DNA of 34,702 bases from the NCBI GenBank assembly GCA_964430755.1, contig CAYSFT010000023.1, positions 1 to 34,702 of the forward strand, read 5' to 3'. A model generated the notes under the pieces. It was given only the letters and a program-made list of their open reading frames with translations, was not told the origin of the DNA and did no database searches. Made by a program: the position numbers and the translations under genes. The stretch is from Flemingiibacterium sp964430755. GTDB taxonomy: Bacteria > Bacillota > Clostridia > Oscillospirales > CAG-272. Of the stretch, positions 16,704 through 23,121 are shown piece by piece (within the stretch, counting starts at the first letter, position 1; each line of letters begins with the position of its first letter).

Positions 16704-18380
16704 TTATATATTCATAATAACGGGCAAAATCATCGGCTTGCGCTTGGTTTTCTGATAAAGGAACTTCGAGAGATTATCCTTGACGCAAACCTTGAGCTCT
16801 GCCCAGTCTGTGATGTTGTCTTCAAGACAGTCAAGCAGAGTGTCACGTGCAATGGCACGTGCTTCATCGAGCAGCTCCTCTGCCTCACGGACGTAAACGA
16901 AGCCGCGAGATATGATATCGGGCCCCGAAAGTAAGAGACGCTCATTTATATCAACCGTCGCAACAACGACGATGATACCGTCCTGTGAGAGGTGACGGCG
17001 GTCACGAAGCACGATGTTTCCAACGTCTCCGACACCGTAACCGTCAACGAGTATCTTTCCGCTCGGAACAGTACCGCCCCAGCGTGCGCCGTCACGGTCT
17101 ATCTCGAGCACTTTACCGATCTCGGGGATGAAGATGTGATTTTCCTGCATACCCATCTCAACTGCAAGCTTTTTGTGCGTTATAAGGTGGCGCTGTTCGC
17201 CGTGCACCGGCATGAAATATTTCGGCTTTGTCAGTGCGTGCATGAGCTTGAGTTCTTCCTGGCAGGCGTGTCCTGAAACGTGTACGTCGGCGAGTGCGTC
17301 ATAGAGGACGTTAACTCCCTTGCGGAAAAGCTCGTTTATGATATTGCCGACGAATTTTTCGTTTCCGGGAATCGGATTCGCGCTGATTACAACGAGGTCG
17401 TTCGGGCCGAGCTGCACCTTATCGTGATCGGAGAATGCCATTCTGTGAAGTGCGCTCATCGGCTCACCCTGGCTTCCCGTTGTGATGATGGTGAGCTGGT
17501 TGTCGCGGAAACGTTTGATCTCATTGATGTCGATGAGAGTTCCGTCGGGGACGTTCATATATCCGAGTTCAATCGCGGTGTTTACGATATTGATCATGCT
17601 TCGTCCGGTAACCGCAACCTTACGTCCGTGTGCGGCACTTGCGTTGATGATCTGCTGTACGCGGTGTACGTTTGATGAGAATGTTGCGATGATGACTCGC
17701 TTATCTGCGTGATGATCGAGGATTCCGTCAAGCGAGCGTCCGACTGTTTTTTCAGACGGTGTGTAACCGGGACGCTCGACGTTGGTCGATTCGCAAAGCA
17801 GCATGGTGACGCCCTGTTTGCCGATTTCGGCGATTCTCGGGATATCCATGATCTTTCCTTCAACCGGTGTCAAGTCAAGCTTGAAGTCGCCCGAGAAAAA
17901 GATGATACCGTGCGGAGTTTTGATTGAAAGTGCGCATGCGTCCGCAATAGAATGGTTAACGCGCACAAACTCAACCGAAAATACGCCGAGCTTTACAACG
18001 TCACCTGCTTCAACCGCATTGAGCTGAGGCTTTTCTGTGAATACGTGCTCGGTCAGCTTGTTTGCGACGATGCCGACTGCAAGACGTGTACCGAAAACGG
18101 GTGCGTTCACGGTTTTAAGTACATAGGGCAGGGCACCGATATGATCCTCGTGACCGTGAGTTAAAACAAATCCGCGAACCTTTTCGAGGTTCTTTTCGAG
18201 ATACGAAACATCGGGGATAACGAGGTCAACTCCGAGCATATCGTCATCGGGAAAGCCGAGTCCGCAGTCAACAACGATGATATCGTTTTCATATTCAAGG
18301 GCGGTGATGTTTTTGCCGATCTCGCCAAGACCGCCGAGTGGAATGATCTTCAGTTTTGCATTATTTTTGTTTTTTGCCAT
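16704..18380 (-). CDS. rnj: ribonuclease J
   Basis: Encodes 558 aa, close to the usual 555. The metallo-beta-lactamase signature HGHEDH (residues 75-80) lies in VRGFVLTHGHEDHIGALP. The start KIIPLGGLGEIGKNI is diagnostic for RNase J. The beta-CASP motif is visible as IATFSSNVHRVQQII, with SANPIPGNE further on, and the final MBL motif as VSGHACQEELKLM. It has combined endonuclease and 5'-3' exonuclease activity in mRNA decay and rRNA maturation. GAAAGGATAG precedes the start. It is a single-gene unit; no second RNase J copy lies in the window. Confidence 0.95.
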   Translation of the reverse strand: MAKNKNNAKLKIIPLGGLGEIGKNITALEYENDIIVVDCGLGFPDDDMLGVDLVIPDVSYLEKNLEKVRGFVLTHGHEDHIGALPYVLKTVNAPVFGTRLAVGIVANKLTEHVFTEKPQLNAVEAGDVVKLGVFSVEFVRVNHSIADACALSIKTPHGIIFFSGDFKLDLTPVEGKIMDIPRIAEIGKQGVTMLLCESTNVERPGYTPSEKTVGRSLDGILDHHADKRVIIATFSSNVHRVQQIINASAAHGRKVAVTGRSMINIVNTAIELGYMNVPDGTLIDINEIKRFRDNQLTIITTGSQGEPMSALHRMAFSDHDKVQLGPNDLVVISANPIPGNEKFVGNIINELFRKGVNVLYDALADVHVSGHACQEELKLMHALTKPKYFMPVHGEQRHLITHKKLAVEMGMQENHIFIPEIGKVLEIDRDGARWGGTVPSGKILVDGYGVGDVGNIVLRDRRHLSQDGIIVVVATVDINERLLLSGPDIISRGFVYVREAEELLDEARAIARDTLLDCLEDNITDWAELKVCVKDNLSKFLYQKTKRKPMILPVIMNI

Positions 18381-18821
18381 AGCTTCACTATCCTTTCGTG
18401 TCGGTTAAAATATGTAATATATAACCATAATATACAATAAATTCCAATTTTATATCCGAGTTATACCAATTCGAAGACAGGGCATAAATATAGCCGGTAC
18501 TTAAATTAAGGCGCGAAAAAAGAACCCTCTCGAGCAGATTTTTTATTTGCGGCGTGCGATACGGATTTACAGCTTACGGTATATGGACGGTCAACCGCAG
18601 GCATATCCGATCGTCGCGGCAAAACAGCGAATATGACGTACCTTCGCAAAAAAAGCCGCTCCAAAACAACGAACCAAAATATAACAGTATTATTATATCA
18701 GCATTTTGTTAATTATATAAGCTTGCGAATATGAATATATTGTTAATAATATTTTGCGCCGCATCGGTCAAACTTATATTGCGGTGACGATGATATACCG
18801 CGCAAAGGAGCTGAATATTTT
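18381..18821. other. 441-base gap without a gene
   Basis: The left 100 bases are AT-rich and should hold the RNase J promoter, but I see only a weak candidate on the minus strand (TTGGAA, 17 bases, TTATAT). The middle (18500-18665) is GC-richer with no repeat or frame I recognise. The right part is AT-rich again, upstream of a small gene. Confidence 0.5.
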
Positions 18822-19031
18822 ATGGAAAAATATACAACACCGTCAGGGCGTGCGGCAGAATGTATCGCTGCATGGCATGATACGGGAAGGGATACCGATA
18901 TTCAGGGATGGTATACGGGAACTTACAAGGATCCCGATGAAAAGAGCTTCCCCGTAAGCCGCCCGTATATCTTCATGAACGCTTCGCTTGAAAAGGAGCT
19001 TCGTCCCGTTCAGGACGCCGACGATCTTTGA
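18822..19031 (+). CDS. small acidic protein of unknown function
   Basis: Encodes 69 aa, with AAAGGAG about 12 bases before the start. It is rich in Thr, Asp and aromatic residues (AAWHDTG, IQGWYTGTYKDPDE) and ends in the acidic tail PVQDADDL. It has no signal peptide or membrane segment. I do not recognise a named domain. Its stop codon touches the stop of the opposite gene inside TGATCA. Confidence 0.55.
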   Translation: MEKYTTPSGRAAECIAAWHDTGRDTDIQGWYTGTYKDPDEKSFPVSRPYIFMNASLEKELRPVQDADDL

Positions 19032-19301
19032 TCAGCCGAGTATTTTTATAAGAGCGACTGTCATCACGGCGAATGTTAAGAGGCAGGCGAATGTTAAACC
19101 AAGCCATACAGCCGCACGCAGCCGATTTTTTGTTGGTTTCGTGTATGGCTGTATGGTATAATTTTGCTCTGCACCTGTATAAGCGTCGATCATTTTGTGT
19201 GCTTCCGAGAGCATATCCGAATCCTTGCATGAGGGCGGGATATCGCTTTTTATAACGAAATACGCCGAATCGAAATAACGGCTTCCCGTATCCTTAACCA
19301 T
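19032..19301 (-). CDS. small protein with a C-terminal membrane helix
   Basis: Encodes 89 aa from ATG 19301, which is preceded by CAGGA at 5 bases. The first 65 residues are soluble (KDTGSRYFDSAYFVIKSDIP, then a polar linker), and the last 25 form one hydrophobic helix (AAVWLGLTFACLLTFAVMTVALIKIL), so it is probably tail-anchored with a cytoplasmic N-terminus. An alternative start at 19343 (MVINML...) lies at the end of a leader element with its own ribosome-like site; the frame stays open further upstream through repeat DNA to 19520. The function is unknown. Confidence 0.6.
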   Translation of the reverse strand: MVKDTGSRYFDSAYFVIKSDIPPSCKDSDMLSEAHKMIDAYTGAEQNYTIQPYTKPTKNRLRAAVWLGLTFACLLTFAVMTVALIKILG

Positions 19302-19334
19302 AATTATCCTGCGTTGACAGCCTTTGAGCATATT

Positions 19335-19475
19335 TATGACCATTGCTTTCGCTTTGCGAAAGCTTCCTTTCTGTCCTTGTTGGGGCGCGGTTGGCGTAGC
19401 CAAATCTCGGTATGTGAGCGAGATAGAGCCACAAAAGGTAGTTTGAAAATTTTTTTCAAACTTTTTTCCTCCGCT
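19335..19475 (-). repeat. leader element B: hairpins, AAGGAAG site, hairpin, ATG
   Basis: Read on the minus strand: palindrome GTTTGAAAAAAATTTTCAAAC split by its loop, then TCTCG...CGAGA and TTGGC-TAC-GCCAA hairpins, then GGACAGAAAGGAAG, then hairpin GCTTTCGC-AAA-GCGAAAGC, then ATGGTCATAAATATG. The last part matches the leader of the LytM-like gene at 20931-20972. Confidence 0.6.
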
Positions 19476-19540
19476 TTGGTCTTTTATCACATTATTGACC
19501 GACATTGCGGCTTTATTCATTCAAAATCCGGATTAAATAA

Positions 19541-19568
19541 AAAAATCCCACATCATCATTGTCGGGAA
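19541..19568 (-). terminator. terminator of the immR/immA-like operon
   Basis: On the minus strand TCCC-GACA and TGT-GGGA pair with one bulge and are followed by TTTTTTT. It overlaps the stop of the peptidase gene. Confidence 0.55.
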
Positions 19569-20128
19569 TTTTCTATGAAATCGCGGAAATTTTCGTATAC
19601 TCTCTGCTCAAGCTCCGACTCATAGAAGCGCGAACGTTTTTCGAGTGTTTTCATTCGTTCTGCACGAGCAGCCGCGGCATCGAGAGGAATGTCACAAAGC
19701 TCGGCGATCGTTTTTGCGTCGAGTGCTCCGAGTTCATGCAGAACACAGGCAGGAGCAAGCAGGCGTATGGCGAACATATCTGCTTCATATTCACTTTTTA
19801 ATTTCCGGTTCTCACCGAAAAAACGGTAATCGGAATACTTATATTCATGTCCGAGCAGTATGTGCCCAAGCTCATGAGCAATAACCATGCGCGATTTACA
19901 CATTGACATACTCTCATCATATACGATGCTCCACCGTCCGTTTGCATATATGCTTGCTCCAACCTCACCGCACCGAAGCTCATTTACCTCGGAGTTACAT
20001 ATCACACGTATATCTGCAAGACGCGTGATGAAAAGCAGTTTTATCGGAAGCCGGCGTATATTGAAATCGAGGTGACATCTCCATGCCGCATCACGACAGG
20101 CAGTGTAAACACCGTAGTAATCATACAT
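19556..20128 (-). CDS. ImmA/IrrE-family zinc metallopeptidase
   Basis: Encodes 190 aa. The zinc motif HELGH lies at 85-89 in MVIAHELGHILLGHE, and a third ligand Glu115 in the SEYEADMFAIRLLAP block is typical of the family (ExxAD). In ICEBs1 and related phages ImmA cleaves the repressor ImmR to induce the element; the gene here overlaps the stop of an ImmR-like repressor by one base (TAATG), so the same partnership is inferred. The Cys-containing N-terminal 60 residues are divergent. No integrase lies nearby. Confidence 0.88.
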   Translation of the reverse strand: MYDYYGVYTACRDAAWRCHLDFNIRRLPIKLLFITRLADIRVICNSEVNELRCGEVGASIYANGRWSIVYDESMSMCKSRMVIAHELGHILLGHEYKYSDYRFFGENRKLKSEYEADMFAIRLLAPACVLHELGALDAKTIAELCDIPLDAAAARAERMKTLEKRSRFYESELEQRVYENFRDFIENSRQ

Positions 20129-20565
20129 TACAATTCCTCGTCGGTTTCGGGCGCATTATTGAGACGCTGCAGCTGCTCCTCGGTGATTGTTTCGCTTGTC
20201 GGAGCGACGGTGCCGCCCTGCGATTTGGCAGCACGGAATATCTCAACCCTCGGTGCGGCTATTATTTTATCGATGGCTTCTTGTATTTCGGGATTTGAAC
20301 GGTATTTCGAAATCAGCTGCTTTTCTTTAGCTGTGAGCTTTGGCTGACCTTTCTTGCCGGGACGATCGGTACATCCGATGAGCCATCCCTCTGACACGTC
20401 AAGCGCCTTTGCTATTTTTGCGAGAGAATCGTCACCCGGGCCGAACCGCTTGCTCAGATACTGTGAGATTGCGGTTTTGTTAAGTCCTGTTTGTCTTGAG
20501 AGCTGTGCCTGAGTCATGCCGCGCTGCTTCATTGCTTCTCTGAGTCGCTCGACGTTTATTTTCAT
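20128..20565 (-). CDS. ImmR-like XRE-family repressor
   Basis: Encodes 145 aa from ATG 20565; a longer frame upstream covers its own promoter and is rejected. An XRE helix-turn-helix occupies residues about 5-62 (LREAMKQRGMTQAQLSRQTGLN...ISQYLSKR...LAKIAKALDVSEGWLIG). The C-terminal half (LTAKEKQLISKYRSNPEIQEAID onward) is a short linker and tail such as ImmR repressors use for peptidase recognition. GGAG-type spacing precedes the start (AAAGGAGAAAGC). It likely binds the GTTCAGA-N3-TCTGAAC sites upstream and represses both its own and the divergent promoter. Confidence 0.88.
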   Translation of the reverse strand: MKINVERLREAMKQRGMTQAQLSRQTGLNKTAISQYLSKRFGPGDDSLAKIAKALDVSEGWLIGCTDRPGKKGQPKLTAKEKQLISKYRSNPEIQEAIDKIIAAPRVEIFRAAKSQGGTVAPTSETITEEQLQRLNNAPETDEEL

Positions 20566-20613
20566 TGATGCTTTCTCCTTTGAAAAGAGTTGTACGGATT
20601 TTTTGAAAACAAA

Positions 20614-20630
20614 GTTCAGAAATTGTGAAC
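20614..20630. promoter_or_regulatory. operator O1 at the repressor promoter
   Basis: GTTCAGAAATTGTGAAC is an imperfect 17-bp palindrome. It starts 10 bases past the -10 of the repressor promoter, so it would cover the start of transcription. Confidence 0.7.
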
Positions 20631-20640
20631 TTACATAAAT

Positions 20641-20669
20641 ATTATAAACAATTATTCGACAGAAATCAA
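20641..20669 (-). promoter_or_regulatory. promoter of the immR/immA-like operon
   Basis: On the minus strand TTGATT (20664-20669) and TATAAT (20641-20646) are separated by 17 bases. Confidence 0.8.
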
Positions 20670-20717
20670 GTCTTTTTACAAAAAAACAAGCTCTGAGATT
20701 AAAAATCCGCACAAGTC

Positions 20718-20746
20718 TTGACACGTGGTCGGTAAAATGTTATAAT
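20718..20746 (+). promoter_or_regulatory. divergent consensus promoter towards the LytM-like gene
   Basis: TTGACA and TATAAT are separated by 17 bases. The two -35 boxes of the divergent promoters are 48 bases apart. Confidence 0.85.
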
Positions 20747-20748
20747 AA

Positions 20749-20765
20749 GTTCAGAAAATCTGAAC
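20749..20765. promoter_or_regulatory. operator O2, perfect palindrome
   Basis: GTTCAGAAAATCTGAAC is a perfect 17-bp palindrome (GTTCAGA-AAA-TCTGAAC) that begins 3 bases after the -10 of the divergent promoter. A bound repressor would block transcription start. Confidence 0.8.
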
Positions 20766-20809
20766 ACGCCTTCGGGTGCAATGTGTTCGGATATATTTTA
20801 AATGAATCG

Positions 20810-20826
20810 GTTCAGAAAATCTAAAG
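20810..20826. promoter_or_regulatory. operator O3, half-degenerate
   Basis: GTTCAGAAAATCTAAAG keeps the left half-site and centre of O2 but loses most of the right half-site. Spacing from O2 is 61 bases centre to centre, close to six helix turns. Confidence 0.5.
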
Positions 20827-20868
20827 TAATGTGAGGTAAAGCGCGAAAAATAAATTTTCACGCCACGA

Positions 20869-20957
20869 ATTTTTGTCTTTGCCGGCTTAGCCGTCAATTT
20901 CGCGAGCGAAACCGACAAAAATATCGACAGGAAAGGAAGTCTTTGCTTCGCAAAGAC
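20869..20957 (+). promoter_or_regulatory. structured leader A of the LytM-like gene
   Basis: ATTTTTGTC (20869-20877) pairs with GACAAAAAT (20914-20922) and encloses two hairpins, GGC-TTA-GCC and TTTCG-CGAG-CGAAA, giving a possible three-way junction. The ribosome site AAGGAAG (20933-20939) is then separated from the ATG by hairpin GTCTTTG-CTTCG-CAAAGAC (20939-20957). Confidence 0.6.
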
Positions 20958-21536
20958 ATGGTAATTAAAATGACACTTTACAAATCAAATCACTATGTTC
21001 TGTCTGAAATCCGTACATCGGGCAAAAAAGCGACAGGCGGCATACTTTGCTTTGAGGGATTGCCGTCGGTTTACGGCTCTGCCAGGGAGGTTCTGGCGCT
21101 TGAGGATGGAGTTGTACTGCGTGCCGGACGAAACAATGACATTCATTCGCGTGAGCACAGGCTCGGCACGGTTGTAACCTTAACGGGACATGACGGCGTG
21201 ACTGTTACATACGGAAGGCTCGATTGCCGTTTTGTTGAAGAGGGAGAATATGTACGTCGCGGAGAGGTTATTGGGCTTCAGGGCTCAAGCGGTACGGGAA
21301 GCGGCGAATATCTGACGCTCGAATTCAGACGCAACGGCAGACGTATTGACGGCTGTGACTATCTCGGTATTCCGCACCAAACCGGGGAGTTCAAGCCGCC
21401 TTATGAAGCAGATGCCGATGTTGTTTGCCGTGTTTGCGGACTTAATGACCGCATAAGAACTTATATTGAAAGCTGTCCCGAGGCGAGCGAAATGTGGGAA
21501 CGAGTGAGGGCGCATCTTGAAATGCGCGTGCGTTAG
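20958..21536 (+). CDS. LytM/M23-fold protein without zinc ligands
   Basis: Encodes 192 aa. ATG 20958 follows the bridging hairpin directly; TTG 20943 and ATG 20970 are alternatives. Residues about 45-138 match an M23 (LytM) beta-sheet domain: LALEDGVVLRAGR, GVTVTYGRLDCRFVEEGEYVRRGEVIGLQGSSGTGSGEYLTLEFRRNG in successive pieces. The zinc-binding HxH of active enzymes (usually HLHFE) is YLTLEF (118-123), and no HxxxD occurs earlier, so it should not hydrolyse peptidoglycan. The tail has a Cys-x2-Cys pair (157-160) and a further Cys. There is no signal peptide. It is driven by the ImmR-controlled promoter, and no terminator separates it from the next gene. Confidence 0.75.
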   Translation: MVIKMTLYKSNHYVLSEIRTSGKKATGGILCFEGLPSVYGSAREVLALEDGVVLRAGRNNDIHSREHRLGTVVTLTGHDGVTVTYGRLDCRFVEEGEYVRRGEVIGLQGSSGTGSGEYLTLEFRRNGRRIDGCDYLGIPHQTGEFKPPYEADADVVCRVCGLNDRIRTYIESCPEASEMWERVRAHLEMRVR

Positions 21537-21587
21537 TTAACATTATGTATCCGTTTTGCATATCATGTAAATGAGGATAGAGCCTTA

Positions 21588-21617
21588 TTGCTTTATCCAG
21601 ATTCTTGAAATTATGAT
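21588..21617 (+). promoter_or_regulatory. possible weak promoter of the Cys-rich gene
   Basis: TTGCTT, 18 bases, TATGAT. It is weaker than the other promoters here, so read-through from the LytM-like gene is the main alternative. Confidence 0.3.
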
Positions 21618-21641
21618 ATACAAGAAAGGATGAATTTTATA

Positions 21642-22505
21642 ATGGCTGACAACAGAAACATCGGCTTTGCCCGAGAGAGGAATCATCCCGGCGCAGGATG
21701 CGGTGTTGTTATTGACACTTACCAGGTATTTGACGCCTGCCGCGACCGTGATTGCTTTGAGGACACTCGTGTTTTTCTTGATGACATCGGTCAGAGCATC
21801 ATTGAACATACAACGCAGGTTCGCACAAAATCTGCTGAGATTTGTTCCTCGACAATCTCTGTGGATCCCGTACAGCTCTCACGTGGATTTTATCGCGTAA
21901 CTGTTCGCTTCTATGTACGTCTTGAGCTTGAGGCGTGCATCTGTCCCGGAAAGCCGCAGTGCTTCACGGGTCTTGCGGTTGTTGAAAAATCGGTTGTGCT
22001 TTACGGCGGCGAGGGATCGGTACACATCTTTCGCTCTAACTCCTCCGGCGACAGCTTCTGCAGCGCACCGACCTGCGGCGAGATGAGCAACAATCTTCCC
22101 ATTGCGGTCGTTGAGGCGGTTGACCCCGTTGTTCTCGGAACGAGGGTGATTGAGGAGGCAAGCTGTTGCTGCAAGTGCTGCTGCTCGTGCTCGGATATTC
22201 CGAGAGCGGTCGGCGATATGTTCGGCGGACTTATTGATGAGGGCGGCAGATATCTTGCGGTATCACTCGGCTTCTTCTCGGTTATCCGTATTGAGCGTCC
22301 CGAACAGTATCTCGTGAATGCTGTGGAGTTCAGCGTACCCGATAAGGAATGTGAGCCCTCGGAATCGAGCACTCCCTGTGACGCTTTTCGTAAGATGGCA
22401 TTCCCGATTGATGAGTTTGCTCCCGGCAGAAGTGCTTCCGTTCTGAACGGATGCGATTGCGGCGGTACTGCGAGATCGTCCAACGATTGCGGTTGCGGCA
22501 AATAA
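21642..22505 (+). CDS. Cys-rich protein of unknown function, possibly spore-surface related
   Basis: Encodes 287 aa. ATG 21642 is preferred because GAAAGGA sits 11 bases upstream and directly abuts the alternative ATG 21630. About 25 cysteines occur, including CCCKCCCSC at 175-183 and a tail with GCDCGG and DCGCGK. The N-terminal 135 residues are predicted mainly beta (YRVTVRFYVRLELEACICPGK) and carry CGVVIDTYQVFDACRDRDCFED. The second part alternates hydrophobic and polar strands (YLAVSLGFFSVIRIERPEQYL). There is no signal peptide. Such Cys clusters occur in spore coat and exosporium proteins of Clostridia, so that is one guess; metal storage is another. It follows the LytM-like gene by 105 bases and ends at a terminator. 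Confidence 0.7.
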   Translation: MADNRNIGFARERNHPGAGCGVVIDTYQVFDACRDRDCFEDTRVFLDDIGQSIIEHTTQVRTKSAEICSSTISVDPVQLSRGFYRVTVRFYVRLELEACICPGKPQCFTGLAVVEKSVVLYGGEGSVHIFRSNSSGDSFCSAPTCGEMSNNLPIAVVEAVDPVVLGTRVIEEASCCCKCCCSCSDIPRAVGDMFGGLIDEGGRYLAVSLGFFSVIRIERPEQYLVNAVEFSVPDKECEPSESSTPCDAFRKMAFPIDEFAPGRSASVLNGCDCGGTARSSNDCGCGK

Positions 22506-22525
22506 AAGCTTATAGGCATTAGCAT

Positions 22526-22569
22526 CATATACCTTCTGAAGTTACGGCTTTGGGAGGTATATGTTTTTT
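22526..22569 (+). terminator. terminator after the Cys-rich gene
   Basis: CATATACCT pairs with AGGTATATG across a 20-base loop, then TTTTTT. Confidence 0.8.
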
Positions 22570-22621
22570 GGAAATAATTAACGAAGGCAGCATCAAGCAC
22601 TTATTGTTACAGAAAAATTAT

Positions 22622-22663
22622 ACACCTTATGGTTTGATTTTTCACTCGCCATAAGGTGTTTTT
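22622..22663. terminator. second, probably bidirectional terminator
   Basis: ACACCTTATGG pairs with CCATAAGGTGT across a 16-base loop, with a T-run on the plus side and TAATTTTT on the minus side. It could also end the minus-strand gene at 22717. Confidence 0.75.
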
Positions 22664-22716
22664 ATTCGGGCATACTGAATTCCGTCGGAAGCTTTCACAA
22701 TTTTAAGAAATATCAC

Positions 22717-22911
22717 TCAATCAATAATATCGGCGACGTTCTGCATTGTGGTACCAACAGTGCGCAGGGCATTGCCGGCTCTGTGTGCCATGCCGTGGTG
22801 ACGGTGCTTTCTCTTCGTATTCTTGCGCGGTACGGCAATCATACCAATTGCACTTCCGAATACCGCACCTGCTATTGCCGCCTTGGTTACACCGGTGATT
22901 TTGTTTGCCAT
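22717..22911 (-). CDS. small basic protein with a Gly/Ala membrane-like segment (YtxH-like?)
   Basis: Encodes 64 aa from ATG 22911, which follows AAGGAGG. Residues 8-26 are Ala/Gly/Ile-rich (TKAAIAGAVFGSAIGMIAV), followed by a very basic stretch KNTKRKHRHHG and an amphipathic tail ALRTVGTTMQNVADIID. The layout resembles small YtxH-type or membrane-associated stress proteins, but the match is only general. It is divergent from serC. Confidence 0.6.
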   Translation of the reverse strand: MANKITGVTKAAIAGAVFGSAIGMIAVPRKNTKRKHRHHGMAHRAGNALRTVGTTMQNVADIID

Positions 22912-23035
22912 AAGAACCTCCTTTTTGTGTTTCGTTCCGGTCATATTTTTTCGCATACACGCCGAAAATATATGTGCCAATTTGAGGCTTACAAAATTTA
23001 CCCCGTTAAAGTGCTAAAAATCAGCAACTTTTCTA

Positions 23036-23064
23036 TTGACATAAATCGAATAATGGTTTATAAT
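23036..23064 (+). promoter_or_regulatory. consensus promoter of serC-serA
   Basis: TTGACA and TATAAT are separated by 17 bases, 57 bases before the serC start. The leader is too short for a T-box or a large riboswitch. Confidence 0.85.
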
Positions 23065-23121
23065 AATAGTAATCTGTATTATTATATCTACTATTGGTAG
23101 AATTTTTGGAGGTAATTTATC

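Noticed and set aside
18381..18821. Decayed gene or structured RNA upstream of RNase J
   Set aside because: I found no consistent frame, repeat match or convincing long stem; it is recorded only as a gene-free gap.
21630..21641. Earlier start codon for the Cys-rich protein
   Set aside because: The ATG at 21630 directly abuts the GAAAGG ribosome site, leaving no spacing; ATG 21642 is preferred.
22912..23121. Possible T-box or serine-responsive riboswitch upstream of serC
   Set aside because: The promoter lies only about 57 bases before the start codon, leaving no room for such a leader.
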